A stretch of DNA of 64,000 nucleotides from assembly GCA_937967995.1 (NCBI GenBank), contig CALBTB010000013.1:66418-130417 (forward strand), given 5' to 3'. The first letter of the stretch is position 1, and each line of letters begins with the position of its first letter. Below the pieces are notes generated by a model. That model was given only the letters and a program-made list of their open reading frames with translations, was not told the DNA's origin and made no database searches. Made by a program: the position numbers and the translations under genes. Below are positions 53,538 to 62,024 of this stretch, piece by piece. This DNA is from an uncultured Gammaproteobacteria bacterium. Lineage in GTDB: Bacteria; Pseudomonadota; Gammaproteobacteria; UBA6429; Thiohalophilaceae.

Positions 53538-53942
53538 ATGGCATTGTTGATTTTATTGCAGGATGATTCTGCAGGGGTGCGGTTTCGCATCGACAAACCT
53601 CATTTCAGTATCGGTCGAAGCCCGGAAAACGATATCTGTCTGGATGATGAACTGGTCAGTAAATCGCACGCCGTGATTGAAGCCGTCGTGAAGCAGAAAA
53701 AAGATATCGAAGTGGAATATTTTCTGCAGGACCAGAAAAGTACCAATCACAGTTTTGTCAATGACAAGGTCGTCAAACTGAAAAAACTCGAACATGACGA
53801 CGTCATTCGAATTGGCAAAAGTAACTTCAGGTTTGTGGATGATGCCAATGACGATCTGGATGTCACCACCAAGCTGCACAAAACCTGGATTCCCGGCGTT
53901 TATATCACGAAGAAAGGCAAAAAGAACAAAAAGTCAAAGTAA
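53538..53942 (+). CDS. FHA domain protein (second of two)
   Basis: A 134-residue protein with one FHA domain (IGRSPENDI, SKSHAVIE, STNHSFVND) and a basic tail (ITKKGKKNKKSK). It is clearly related to the FHA gene at 52563, sharing the STNH and VND signature and similar length, so the two arose by duplication. The tail may contact membrane lipids or nucleic acid. It begins 12 bases after the DoxX gene and is cotranscribed with it. Confidence 0.9.
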   Translation: MALLILLQDDSAGVRFRIDKPHFSIGRSPENDICLDDELVSKSHAVIEAVVKQKKDIEVEYFLQDQKSTNHSFVNDKVVKLKKLEHDDVIRIGKSNFRFVDDANDDLDVTTKLHKTWIPGVYITKKGKKNKKSK

Positions 53943-53949
53943 CCGTGGT

Positions 53950-54618
53950 CTATGCGGAATCTGATTTTTCGTAGGTAATCTTGTCCGGCGCCACCGCACC
54001 GCCGGAAATGATAAATGTCATCGCTTCGTCGATGCTCCATTCCGTGGGGACCAGGTTCTCCACCGGCACAATTTCCAGGTAACCGGACGTCGGGTTTGGT
54101 GTTGTCGGCACATAGACGGCGGCCAGTTGTTTGCCCGTTTTTTCATCGGTCATGGTGCGTGTGACAAAGCCGACAGTTTTCATCTGCTCAGATGGAAACG
54201 CGATCAAAACCACGCGTTGCGACCCTTCCGGTTTGGTCTGTAGTACGGTGATGAATTTTTTAATCGCGCCGTAAACGGTTTGCACAATGGGAATGCGTTC
54301 GATCATCATTTCAAACAAATCGATGATGCGCCTTCCGATCACCTGTGTGGCAATCCAGCCGAGCAGGTACAGGGCGATAATCGTAATGATCACGGAAATG
54401 GTATTCAGGAACCAGGAGGCAGCAAGCCATTTGGCCGCTTCCGGGTAGTGCAGTTGCAGATAATCGGTAATGGCTTCCGACCAGGGCATGCCAATACCCG
54501 AGAGCTGTTTCAGAATGAATTCAAACACCACCCAGGTGACCCAGATGGGTATCACTGTCAGGATACCGGCCAGAATGTAGCGTTGTACGCGGCGAAAAAA
54601 GTGATGTTTGACACTCAT
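53950..54618 (-). CDS. DUF502 family membrane protein
   Basis: A 222-residue protein with two membrane helices (about 15-37 and 68-92) and the DUF502 signature FEMMIERIPIVQTVYGAIKKFI, then RVVLIAFPSEQMKTVGFVTR and PTTPNPTSGYLEIVP. The family is widespread in proteobacteria and plants, with no established function. It starts 2 bases after the gene upstream, so the two are coupled. Convergent with the FHA gene at 7 bases. Confidence 0.92.
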   Translation of the reverse strand: MSVKHHFFRRVQRYILAGILTVIPIWVTWVVFEFILKQLSGIGMPWSEAITDYLQLHYPEAAKWLAASWFLNTISVIITIIALYLLGWIATQVIGRRIIDLFEMMIERIPIVQTVYGAIKKFITVLQTKPEGSQRVVLIAFPSEQMKTVGFVTRTMTDEKTGKQLAAVYVPTTPNPTSGYLEIVPVENLVPTEWSIDEAMTFIISGGAVAPDKITYEKSDSA

Positions 54619-54620
54619 AA

Positions 54621-55325
54621 TCAGTTGTCCGGAATTAGCTGGCGAAGTTTGTCACGGTCGAACCACCATTTACTGCCAACAATAATATCAAGAACTTTCG
54701 CCAGACGAGGCAGAAACACCGCCGGGTCCTTGAGCTCGAGTTTTTCCATCCAGAAATTCAACATGTCCTGATCACTGACCTGGCTATGCCGTTCAGCGAC
54801 CTGAGCAATGAGCTGGGTGGTCAGGAAAATCAGGCTATCCTGTTGTTCACCACTGCCACGAATGCTGGCAATGTAATGTGCGCTAACCGCGGCAACAGCG
54901 GCGCCATCGGAATTGGCAGGTGTTTCGTCAATCAAATGCTGCAGCATGCCGATACTGGTCTGTGCTTCGATCGGGAAAGTCACACCCAGCCAGATACCAT
55001 GTGCCAGCGCCATAACGGAGTCATCCAGTTCGCACTGGTAAAGGACATCACAGGCTTCTACTGCCAGCTGCCATTCCTGCTCGCGCAGAAAGTAGTCGAG
55101 GCAGGCACGTGCGCCATCCCAGGCATCCTGTTTATTGCCGAGGGCCAGATAATCCGAGGCGATTTCCAGCAAGATTCGGTGCCGATCACTATCCGGTGCG
55201 TCTTCAGGTAATTGCGCCAGTTGTGCCTGATGTTCCGCCAGCAGGGAACGGGTGTCCTGTTCATTCAGCAGGTTCAGGGCCTGATCAATGGCAAGCCCCT
55301 GATTTTGTTTATTCTCGTCACTCAT
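54621..55325 (-). CDS. TPR-like soluble protein of unknown function
   Basis: A protein of 234 residues starting at ATG 55325 (MSDENKQNQGLAIDQALN); the codon two residues earlier is also possible. It is all-helical and acidic, with TPR-like hairpins (DRHRILLEIASDYLALGNKQDAWDGARACLDYFL; WQLAVEACDVLYQCELDDSVMALAHGIWLG). I recognise no family. Its stop is 2 bases before the DUF502 gene, so they form an operon. Confidence 0.78.
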   Translation of the reverse strand: MSDENKQNQGLAIDQALNLLNEQDTRSLLAEHQAQLAQLPEDAPDSDRHRILLEIASDYLALGNKQDAWDGARACLDYFLREQEWQLAVEACDVLYQCELDDSVMALAHGIWLGVTFPIEAQTSIGMLQHLIDETPANSDGAAVAAVSAHYIASIRGSGEQQDSLIFLTTQLIAQVAERHSQVSDQDMLNFWMEKLELKDPAVFLPRLAKVLDIIVGSKWWFDRDKLRQLIPDN

Positions 55326-55415
55326 CGTCAATTAACTACACAGGTAAAAACTGGTGTATTGTACGTGGCTGGGTGGCGGTTTTCTATTATGCTTAAGAGT
55401 GAAGATGAGATACCT

Positions 55416-56306
55416 ATGCGAATTCCCTTTCTGATCACAAGTCTTCTGCTCAGTTTCACTGTGGCCTGTCAGAGCGTGCCACCGAAGCCCCCCTTCGTTG
55501 ATGTGCATACTCACTATAACTGGGATCAGGAAGAACTCGTGTCGCCTCAGCAGGCGCTGCAGATACTAAGGGAAAATAACGTGCAACTGGCCGTGGTGTT
55601 CGGTACGCCCAGTCATAATGTCCTCAAACTCAGTGATATCAGCGACGGGCTGGTCGTGCCGTTCTTTTCTCCGTACATCAAAGGCCAGAGCCGGCATAAC
55701 TGGTTTTACGATGAGCAGGTTTTACAGCTCGCCCGGGCAGGACTGGCAGAAGGGCGGTACCATGGCATTGGCGAAGTACACGTCGTATCCAGTTTCGGAC
55801 CGCGTCGAGACAACCCGATTTTGCAGGGTTTGCTGAAACTGGCAGCGGAGTTCGATGTACCGTTTACCATCCATACCGAGGCATCCGACTATCGGTTTCT
55901 GAGTCGTCTGTGTCAGCAGCATGACAAGGTGCGTTTTCTATGGGCGCATGCCGGCGGGATTCTGGGTCCGGAGCATTCGGAAGGGATTCTGCGGGATTGC
56001 CCGAATGTCTGGATCGAGCTATCAGCTCGTGATCCAAAACACTATGGTGGCATAGTGGATGAAGCGGGCCATTTACGCCAGGGCTGGCGTGAGGTACTGC
56101 TGGCGCATCCCGATCGGTTCATGGTCGGAACGGACCCTGTCTGGAATGCCCATCAGATTGAACGCTGGTATGAAGCGGATGAAGGCTGGTTGCACTTTCA
56201 TGAATTCATCGACTTTCATAACAAATGGCTGAGTGAACTTCCCGCACACGTGGCTGATCAGGTTCGCTATAAAAACGGGATGGTTTTTTTCGGGCGAACT
56301 CCCTGA
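55416..56306 (+). CDS. Amidohydrolase-2 family lipoprotein
   Basis: A 296-residue protein from ATG 55416; upstream codons in the frame lack a ribosome site. A lipoprotein signal ends at FTVACQS, so Cys18 would be lipidated. The body is a TIM-barrel amidohydrolase of family 2: FVDVHTHYN with the paired metal-binding His, GEVHVVSSFG, TIHTEA, FLWAHAGG, and a final ELSARDP with GTDPVWN. Substrate unknown; relatives are decarboxylases or hydrolases. It is rare for this family to be exported. It is divergent from the TPR-like gene. Confidence 0.86.
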   Translation: MRIPFLITSLLLSFTVACQSVPPKPPFVDVHTHYNWDQEELVSPQQALQILRENNVQLAVVFGTPSHNVLKLSDISDGLVVPFFSPYIKGQSRHNWFYDEQVLQLARAGLAEGRYHGIGEVHVVSSFGPRRDNPILQGLLKLAAEFDVPFTIHTEASDYRFLSRLCQQHDKVRFLWAHAGGILGPEHSEGILRDCPNVWIELSARDPKHYGGIVDEAGHLRQGWREVLLAHPDRFMVGTDPVWNAHQIERWYEADEGWLHFHEFIDFHNKWLSELPAHVADQVRYKNGMVFFGRTP

Positions 56307-56400
56307 AATTTTCACACTGATCAGATGCGCCAGATGTACAGATGAACTTTCACTGTATGCTCGTGACTAAATAACGATGACAAAACGATAAGGAGGACAA

Positions 56401-57906
56401 ATGGACACTTCCGAAATGTCCCGTATTTTATTTACCGGACTGGAAATCATGTCAGCGTTGTTTATTTTTATTGTCGGACTGGCGTTACTGGCAATTATTG
56501 TCATCTTTATCCTTGATGTTACCCAGACCAAACAGGCTGTTCGGCGCAATTATCCGGTCATTGGTCGCCTGCGTTACCTTTTCGAAAAACTGGGTGAATT
56601 TTTTCGCCAGTACTTTTTTGCCATGGACAGGGAAGAGTTACCTTTCAATCGTGCGCAGCGTAGCTGGGCTTACCGGGCAGCAAAGAATCTCAGTACCACC
56701 GCGGCGTTTGGTTCGACACGTGACCTGCGGCCGGTTGGCACTATCATGTTTGTTAACTGTCCGTTTCCGACCCTGGAGATGGATGGTGTCCCGACAACCG
56801 AATGTACGATCGGGCCATACTGCGAACAGCCCTATACAACCAATCATTTCTTTCATATTTCCGGCATGAGCTTTGGTGCGTTATCCGTGCCTGCGGTAAA
56901 GGCCCTGTCACATGGTGCATATATGGCCGGTTGCTGGCTGAATACCGGCGAGGGGGGCTTATCGCCTTATCACCTTGAAGGTGGCGCCGATCTGGTATTT
57001 CAGATTGGAACGGCCAAATACGGTGTCCGGGATATCGCCGGTAACCTGGATGATGATCGCCTGCGCGAAACCGCCGCGCATCCGCAGGTCAGAATGTTTG
57101 AAATCAAACTGAGCCAGGGTGCCAAACCGGGTAAAGGTGGCATTCTGCCAGCGGTAAAAGTGACCGAAGAAATCGCCCGTATTCGCGGCATCAAACCGGG
57201 TGTGGCGTCAATCAGCCCGAATCGTCATCCGGATATTAATTCCGTCGATGAATTGCTCGACATGGTAGAGCGTATTCGTAAAGTCACAGGCAAGCCGGTG
57301 GGTTTCAAGATGGTGATCGGTGCCTACGGCTGGCTGGATAATTTATGTAACTCGATAAAACAGCGGGGTGAAAAATCGGCGCCGGACTTTATTACAGTTG
57401 ACAGCGCCGATGGCGGCACTGGTGCTGCCCCCCAGTCGTTAATGGATGATGTCGGACTTCCATTGCGAGAGAGTCTGCCGCGTCTTATCGATACACTTAG
57501 CCGACACGGTTTGCGTGATCGTATCAAGGTGGTCTGTTCCGGCAAGCTGACCACACCGACTGAAGTGGCCTGGGCGTTGTGTGTGGGGGCGGATTTTGTC
57601 ACGTCGGCACGTGGTTTTATGTTTGCACTTGGATGTATTCAGGCCATGCAGTGTAACAAGGACACCTGTCCAACCGGGGTGACCACCCATAATCCACGCC
57701 TGCAAAAAGGTCTCAACCCGCAAAGCAAGTCCGTGCGGGTCATGCACTACCAGAAAAACATGGAACACGAAGTCAGTATCATCGCCCATTCGTGCGGAGT
57801 GCGCGAGCCGCGCGAACTACGTCGGTTTCATGCGCGGATTGTTACCCAGAATGGCCTGACCATGGGACTCGACGAAATATATCCTGAAGTACAGCCCGTA
57901 AACTGA
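56401..57906 (+). CDS. Membrane-anchored FMN-binding glutamate synthase-like protein
   Basis: A 501-residue protein with an N-terminal membrane helix (about 15-40) and a Glu_synthase (FMN) barrel. Signatures include HFFHISGMSFGALSVPAVKALSHGA, GGLSPYHLEGGADLVFQIG, FITVDSADGGTGAAP, GKLTTPTEVAWALCVGADFV and the 3Fe-4S cysteines in CIQAMQCNKDTCPTG. No amidotransferase domain or GltD partner is present, so it is not the classical enzyme; the substrate is uncertain. The start is supported by a perfect AAGGAGG ribosome site. It ends 1 base before the convergent mutH. Confidence 0.92.
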   Translation: MDTSEMSRILFTGLEIMSALFIFIVGLALLAIIVIFILDVTQTKQAVRRNYPVIGRLRYLFEKLGEFFRQYFFAMDREELPFNRAQRSWAYRAAKNLSTTAAFGSTRDLRPVGTIMFVNCPFPTLEMDGVPTTECTIGPYCEQPYTTNHFFHISGMSFGALSVPAVKALSHGAYMAGCWLNTGEGGLSPYHLEGGADLVFQIGTAKYGVRDIAGNLDDDRLRETAAHPQVRMFEIKLSQGAKPGKGGILPAVKVTEEIARIRGIKPGVASISPNRHPDINSVDELLDMVERIRKVTGKPVGFKMVIGAYGWLDNLCNSIKQRGEKSAPDFITVDSADGGTGAAPQSLMDDVGLPLRESLPRLIDTLSRHGLRDRIKVVCSGKLTTPTEVAWALCVGADFVTSARGFMFALGCIQAMQCNKDTCPTGVTTHNPRLQKGLNPQSKSVRVMHYQKNMEHEVSIIAHSCGVREPRELRRFHARIVTQNGLTMGLDEIYPEVQPVN

Positions 57907-57907
57907 G

Positions 57908-58582
57908 TCAGGTAGCGTAGCGCTCGGCAAGAATCTGCGCGGTAAAGCGGCTACGCAGGTAAAAACCACGCGGCAATGTTGCCACGCGATTTCCCGATTC
58001 ATCCGTCGCATCACGTAATGCCTGGCTGTTCGCGGCTTTGGGCCTGATTTGCAGACAGACGCCGTGATGTGCGCTGATTTCATGCACCCGTCCTAACTGG
58101 ATCAGTTCCATGTGTTCTTCCCAGTCGTTCTGCAGTGCAACGTCCTGTTCAGGACTGGGTGTCCAGATAAAGCCGGTACCGATACGTCGTTGTGCCACCG
58201 GTATATCCGGCCCGGCTTCGATAGGTAACCACATGACACAGGCCAGCTTGCGGCGTACCCATGACGATGCCCAGTCCAGCTCGGTAAAACCATCCAGTGG
58301 TACGGTGCAGACATAGGTTGACTCGAGTGGTTGACCCTGTTGATTGACGGGCAGGGTTTTTAGCTCGACGCCGATATTCGCAAAATCCTGTTCAGCTCTG
58401 GAAGCCGCCGTGGCACCCAGACACAATTCCAGTAATTGTCCGGCCCAGCCCTTGGCATGCTGTAATCGTGACGGAACAGACTGGTGATGTTGTTCTGCAA
58501 TCTCGGCCAGTGTGAGTCCGGCAATGGCTTGTGCACGTTGCAACAAAATGTCACGACTTGCAGGGGGTGATGGAGTCGACAT
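57908..58582 (-). CDS. mutH: MutH, DNA mismatch repair endonuclease
   Basis: A 224-residue protein close in length to E. coli MutH (229). The nuclease residues match: Asp66, Glu73 and Lys75 in DFANIGVELKTLP, with the preceding HAKGWAGQLLELCLGA and the later CVMWLPIEAG typical. It nicks the unmethylated strand at hemimethylated GATC sites when activated by MutL. Presence implies a Dam methylase in the genome. Convergent with the glutamate synthase-like gene. Confidence 0.96.
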   Translation of the reverse strand: MSTPSPPASRDILLQRAQAIAGLTLAEIAEQHHQSVPSRLQHAKGWAGQLLELCLGATAASRAEQDFANIGVELKTLPVNQQGQPLESTYVCTVPLDGFTELDWASSWVRRKLACVMWLPIEAGPDIPVAQRRIGTGFIWTPSPEQDVALQNDWEEHMELIQLGRVHEISAHHGVCLQIRPKAANSQALRDATDESGNRVATLPRGFYLRSRFTAQILAERYAT

Positions 58583-58724
58583 GCCTGCATTTTAGTGCAG
58601 TCATTTTGGCGAATAAATGTAAAATGTGACTTAAAACCGACTACAATTTACTCATACTTGGTAATGTTACGGTTATAAACAAATGGAGCAGGTACCTGCA
58701 GGCACAGGCCACAGGTAATAAGAG

Positions 58725-58982
58725 ATGATGGAATTTTTAACCAGTTTACCTTTTTTGCTTGCTGTCGCGTTATTTGTCGGCATTGTTGCACTGGTCCGCA
58801 TTCTCCTGTCACCGGAAAGCGCATTCGAGCGGCGCTCCCGTAAGGATCGCCGACGCGGCGGGCCCATGCCACAGACCCCCTTTTATGATGAGAACCGGGA
58901 ACTTGTTACGGTTGATCGACGTGAGATGGATGATCGTCGCAAGCGGGGTTTTGTGATTACAACAGTGCAAAAAAGAATCTAG
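58725..58982 (+). CDS. Small membrane protein with basic cytoplasmic tail
   Basis: An 85-residue protein with one N-terminal membrane helix (about 8-28) and a strongly basic tail, with the repeated pattern RRSRKDRRRGG and DRREMDDRRKRG. The RRxxxDRR motif is found in several small membrane proteins of unknown function. A GGTAATAAGAG ribosome-like site precedes ATG 58725. Function unknown; the basic clusters could contact phospholipid or nucleic acid. Confidence 0.7.
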   Translation: MMEFLTSLPFLLAVALFVGIVALVRILLSPESAFERRSRKDRRRGGPMPQTPFYDENRELVTVDRREMDDRRKRGFVITTVQKRI

Positions 58983-59002
58983 ATCCGGCACGAGGCCGGA
59001 TC
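58982..59002. terminator. Hairpin between convergent genes, possible bidirectional terminator
   Basis: GATCCGGC pairs with GCCGGATC around 5 bases, starting at the last base of the small membrane gene; a smaller CGTGC-AGTC-GCACG hairpin follows at 59010-59023. No T run is present, so it would act as a weak or Rho-aided stop for both convergent genes. Confidence 0.4.
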
Positions 59003-59023
59003 CAGAAATCGTGCAGTCGCACG

Positions 59024-60115
59024 TTAGCTGGACGCTGCGCTGTTAGTAAACGTCACAGTCCGCACGTTATCCTTCACGCAGACCAGCTTCTTCTCGTTTT
59101 GAAGACTGCATTCCAGGCTATGACGGGTACTTTGCGGCGCCAGATTCACACCCGCATTGGTGTGCTGCGTCGGCGCCGCGCCGTAATCCCCATCCCCGTC
59201 ATCTTCCTCGACCCTGACATCCGGTTTTTCCCCGGCTTTGTGTGTGCGCAGAACATTGTTCTGGTAATTGATCGTGAATTCATCGTTGGCGCTGAAGTCA
59301 GTCAATCGGGCTATCGTAATGTAGGTAATTTCACTGTAACCAGTATTGCGAGTTTGCTCGTTGGACAGACATTTGACGACATTGGCTTTCTCCGCCTTAC
59401 AAATGGTGGAGGAAGAAGGCAGAAAACCGGCCGGACGACCATTGCGTTCCCAGCGGCCGTTCATGATGGTATCCAGTAATCCCTGTGCCAGATTCGGTTT
59501 CAACGCCTTGTTTGACTTGGCCACAATGGTTTGTTTCTGTGTACTCTTAGCAGGTGAGGGTGTACTTGGTTGAGGCAAGGTTGGCCGGCTGGCTTTGGTT
59601 TTTAGCCGCTCCAGCCCATTACGCGCCTGATAGTAACCGCCATTGGCAGCACGTTTGTACCACGACATGGCAGCGTTGTAGTTGACCTTCACCCCCGATC
59701 CATTCTCATACATCAAAGCGAGAAAGTACTGGGCGGCGGGTGCTCCCCCATTGGCGGCATCGGTCAGATATTTGAAAGCCTTGCGATAGTCCTGCGCGAC
59801 GCCTTCACCCTCCAGGTAAAGGATGCCCAGTCGTGCCAGGGCATTATCCTGGCCTTTAGCGGCGGCCTTCTCGAACCAGCTAACGGCTTTATCCATACTG
59901 GCCTCGGTACCACGACCGCGTTCATACATGCGGCCAACCTCATACATGGCCAGGGCATTGCCACCCTTGGCAAGTGCCATCTGTTCTTCAAACCGCTTTA
60001 CCAGAACCCAGTCATCGCCACCTGCGGCGAAAACAGTCTGTATGCCCAGCATCAATCCCAGGCAGAGGAACAGTGCTGATAGCCGGGATCCGGTTTGCGT
60101 AGACCAAATACCCAT
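59024..60115 (-). CDS. Exported Sel1-repeat protein
   Basis: A 363-residue protein with a signal peptide (cleavage near TVFAAGG, residue 30). Residues 45-170 are three to four Sel1-like repeats (LAMYEVGRMYERGRG; ALARLGILYLEGEG; AQYFLALMYENGSG; ending ARNGLERLK). The C-terminal half, after a Pro/Ser/Thr-rich linker, has a beta-rich domain (NGRWERNGRPAGFLPSSSTICKAEKANVVKC) with four Cys that may pair. Such proteins scaffold periplasmic assemblies; partners are unknown. A 7-base gap separates it from the possible terminator before it. Confidence 0.85.
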   Translation of the reverse strand: MGIWSTQTGSRLSALFLCLGLMLGIQTVFAAGGDDWVLVKRFEEQMALAKGGNALAMYEVGRMYERGRGTEASMDKAVSWFEKAAAKGQDNALARLGILYLEGEGVAQDYRKAFKYLTDAANGGAPAAQYFLALMYENGSGVKVNYNAAMSWYKRAANGGYYQARNGLERLKTKASRPTLPQPSTPSPAKSTQKQTIVAKSNKALKPNLAQGLLDTIMNGRWERNGRPAGFLPSSSTICKAEKANVVKCLSNEQTRNTGYSEITYITIARLTDFSANDEFTINYQNNVLRTHKAGEKPDVRVEEDDGDGDYGAAPTQHTNAGVNLAPQSTRHSLECSLQNEKKLVCVKDNVRTVTFTNSAASS

Positions 60116-60200
60116 TTTCGGTCACCCATATAGCTCATCACAAACGTAATATCGGCAAGTGGGTGGGGGGGTTTAGAAAAAACGACAAAAATTTGTCGCT

Positions 60201-60674
60201 TTACCGCTTCCAGTGGCCGGATTTGCCACCCAGTTTCTCATCGAGCTGGATATCGGTCATTTGCATGCCGCGATCCACGGCCTTGCACATGTCATAGATA
60301 GTCAGGAGTGCGACCTGCACGGCTGTTAAGGCTTCCATTTCGACGCCGGTCTTACCGTCAGTATCGACGATGGCCTGGCAGGTGATACTGTGGCTGGCGC
60401 TATCGATATCAAAATTGACCTCAATATGGCTCAGCATGAGGGGATGGCAGAGGGGTATCAGGTCGGCGGTCTTTTTCGCGGCCATGATACCGGCCAGTCG
60501 GGCGATGCCCAGCACGTCACCTTTTTTATGGCCACCGGATTCGATTAGCTTCAGCGTATCGGCCTGCATGGTGATTCGACCCGTTGCGACAGCACGGCGG
60601 TGCGTAACGGATTTGTCGCCCACATCGACCATGTGTGCTTCGCCATTCTGATTGAAATGCGTCAGTTTGCTCAT
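60201..60674 (-). CDS. moaC: MoaC, cyclic pyranopterin monophosphate synthase
   Basis: A 157-residue protein starting at ATG 60674 (MSKLTHFNQNGEAHMVDVG). The MoaC motifs are present: MVDVGDKSVTHRRAVA, KKGDVLGIARLAGIMAAKKTADLIPLCHPL and TVEAL-like GVEMEALTAVQVALLTIYDMCKAVDRGM. It rearranges the 3',8-cyclo-GTP product of MoaA to cyclic pyranopterin, the first dedicated step of molybdenum cofactor synthesis. moaA and moaB are not in the window; moaD and moaE are divergent from it across 94 bases. Confidence 0.96.
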   Translation of the reverse strand: MSKLTHFNQNGEAHMVDVGDKSVTHRRAVATGRITMQADTLKLIESGGHKKGDVLGIARLAGIMAAKKTADLIPLCHPLMLSHIEVNFDIDSASHSITCQAIVDTDGKTGVEMEALTAVQVALLTIYDMCKAVDRGMQMTDIQLDEKLGGKSGHWKR

Positions 60675-60768
60675 GTAAAGATTTAGCCTGCTGGGGTAAA
60701 ATAATGGTATCACATGCAGTACATTGTGCCTGCCCGTCATTTACCATTCACAGCATCGACGTTGAACC

Positions 60769-61002
60769 ATGAGCATACAAGTCAGATTTTTCGCCAGCCT
60801 GCGTGAGCGCCTGAATCAGCCGGATACACAAGTCCCCGCCCAGGCGGTGCAGACAGTGCTGGATATCTGGCAACAGGTAACCGGGGAATCGCAGTTACCC
60901 GCGAACGTGCTGATAGCTGTCAACATGGAATACGTCGATGCCGCACATGCCGTGAACGATGGGGACGAAGTGGCCTTTTTCCCGCCGGTGACCGGAGGCT
61001 GA
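60769..61002 (+). CDS. moaD: MoaD, small subunit of molybdopterin synthase
   Basis: A 77-residue ubiquitin-like protein, ending in the required Gly-Gly (FFPPVTGG) that is adenylated and thiolated to donate sulfur. The beta-grasp pattern IQVRFFASLRERL is typical. Its stop is 1 base before moaE, the partner subunit. Confidence 0.95.
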   Translation: MSIQVRFFASLRERLNQPDTQVPAQAVQTVLDIWQQVTGESQLPANVLIAVNMEYVDAAHAVNDGDEVAFFPPVTGG

Positions 61003-61003
61003 G

Positions 61004-61450
61004 ATGCGAATCAGTATTACCAGCGATCCCATCGAACCCTGGACGCTGCTACACGAATTTGAACAGCAATCACATTTGCAGCAGGGCAAGTTTGGCGCCA
61101 CTGCGGTCTTTATTGGCACCATGCGGGATATCAATGAACAGCAACAGGTCAGCAGCATGACGCTGGAGCATTATCCCGGGATGACGGAGAAATTCCTGCA
61201 GACGCTTGCCGATGAAGCATTACAGAAGTGGCAGTTACAGGATGTGTTGATCGTGCATCGTGTCGGTCAGGTCGCGCCGGCAGACACCATCGTGGTCGTG
61301 GCCGTCTGGTCAGCGCATCGGGCACATGCCTACGAGGCTAACCGTCATATCATGGAAGCACTTAAGTCCCGCGCACCGTTCTGGAAGAAAGAGCAGTTAG
61401 CAAACGGTGAGTTACGCTGGGTCGAGAAAAACACACCCGGTACTGTCTGA
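61004..61450 (+). CDS. moaE: MoaE, large subunit of molybdopterin synthase
   Basis: A 148-residue subunit with HEFEQQSHLQQGKFGATAVFIGTMRD, LEHYPGMTEK, HRVGQVAPADTIVVVAVWSAHRAHAYEA and the active-site lysines in KSRAPFWKKE. With MoaD it converts cyclic pyranopterin to molybdopterin. Translation is coupled to moaD by a 1-base gap. It is convergent with the phosphodiesterase gene. Confidence 0.96.
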   Translation: MRISITSDPIEPWTLLHEFEQQSHLQQGKFGATAVFIGTMRDINEQQQVSSMTLEHYPGMTEKFLQTLADEALQKWQLQDVLIVHRVGQVAPADTIVVVAVWSAHRAHAYEANRHIMEALKSRAPFWKKEQLANGELRWVEKNTPGTV

Positions 61451-61462
61451 GCCGCCGCCGTG

Positions 61463-62020
61463 TCAGTGGTGGTGAGTCAGGTGATCCGAGTTTTTGATGA
61501 CCAGCTTGTCCGTTGCAACATCAATCGCTTCGAAATCCATGTTTGAAAGATCCCCCATGATGTAAGTCGGTGGCTTGCCGATACCGCCAACGGTGCCGGG
61601 GTTGAGCAGGGTTGTCTGGCCACCTTTGATGTTGTCGACCTGTTTCATCATGACCTCGTGGTCATGGCCGCAACAAACCAGGTCGTAATCACCGGTCAGT
61701 GCCATGGCGCGTGCGTAGTGCGGATAGTGCACGAGGAAAATGCGTTTACCGGCAATCTCCAGACGGGCATCCATACCGTGATAGTGAATGATATCCGGGT
61801 ACTTACTCATCACATAATGCATGGCAACCAGGTCACCGACATTATTGCCGTGAATCACATGCACCGGCAGACCGATTGGGGGTAAACAGCGTAAGGTAGT
61901 TGGTGCGACGACATCACCACAGTGCACGACGACTTCGGCACCACGCTGTTTGGCATCTGTCACCGCGGTGGCCAGTAGTGATCGGCTGTCATGACTATCT
62001 GATAGAATACAGATTTTCAT
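61463..62020 (-). CDS. YfcE/MJ0936-like metallophosphoesterase
   Basis: A 185-residue enzyme starting at ATG 62020 (MKICILSDSHDS). The metal-binding motifs are SDSHD, VHCGDVV, IHGNNVG, VHYPHYA and CGHDHE, the full set of the YfcE-type phosphodiesterase fold; the final LLNPGTVGGIG is also typical. The C-terminus ends in HLTHHH. Members hydrolyse phosphodiesters; the natural substrate is unknown. It lies 4 bases downstream of the ppa gene, so they are cotranscribed. Confidence 0.9.
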   Translation of the reverse strand: MKICILSDSHDSRSLLATAVTDAKQRGAEVVVHCGDVVAPTTLRCLPPIGLPVHVIHGNNVGDLVAMHYVMSKYPDIIHYHGMDARLEIAGKRIFLVHYPHYARAMALTGDYDLVCCGHDHEVMMKQVDNIKGGQTTLLNPGTVGGIGKPPTYIMGDLSNMDFEAIDVATDKLVIKNSDHLTHHH

Positions 62021-62024
62021 GCTG

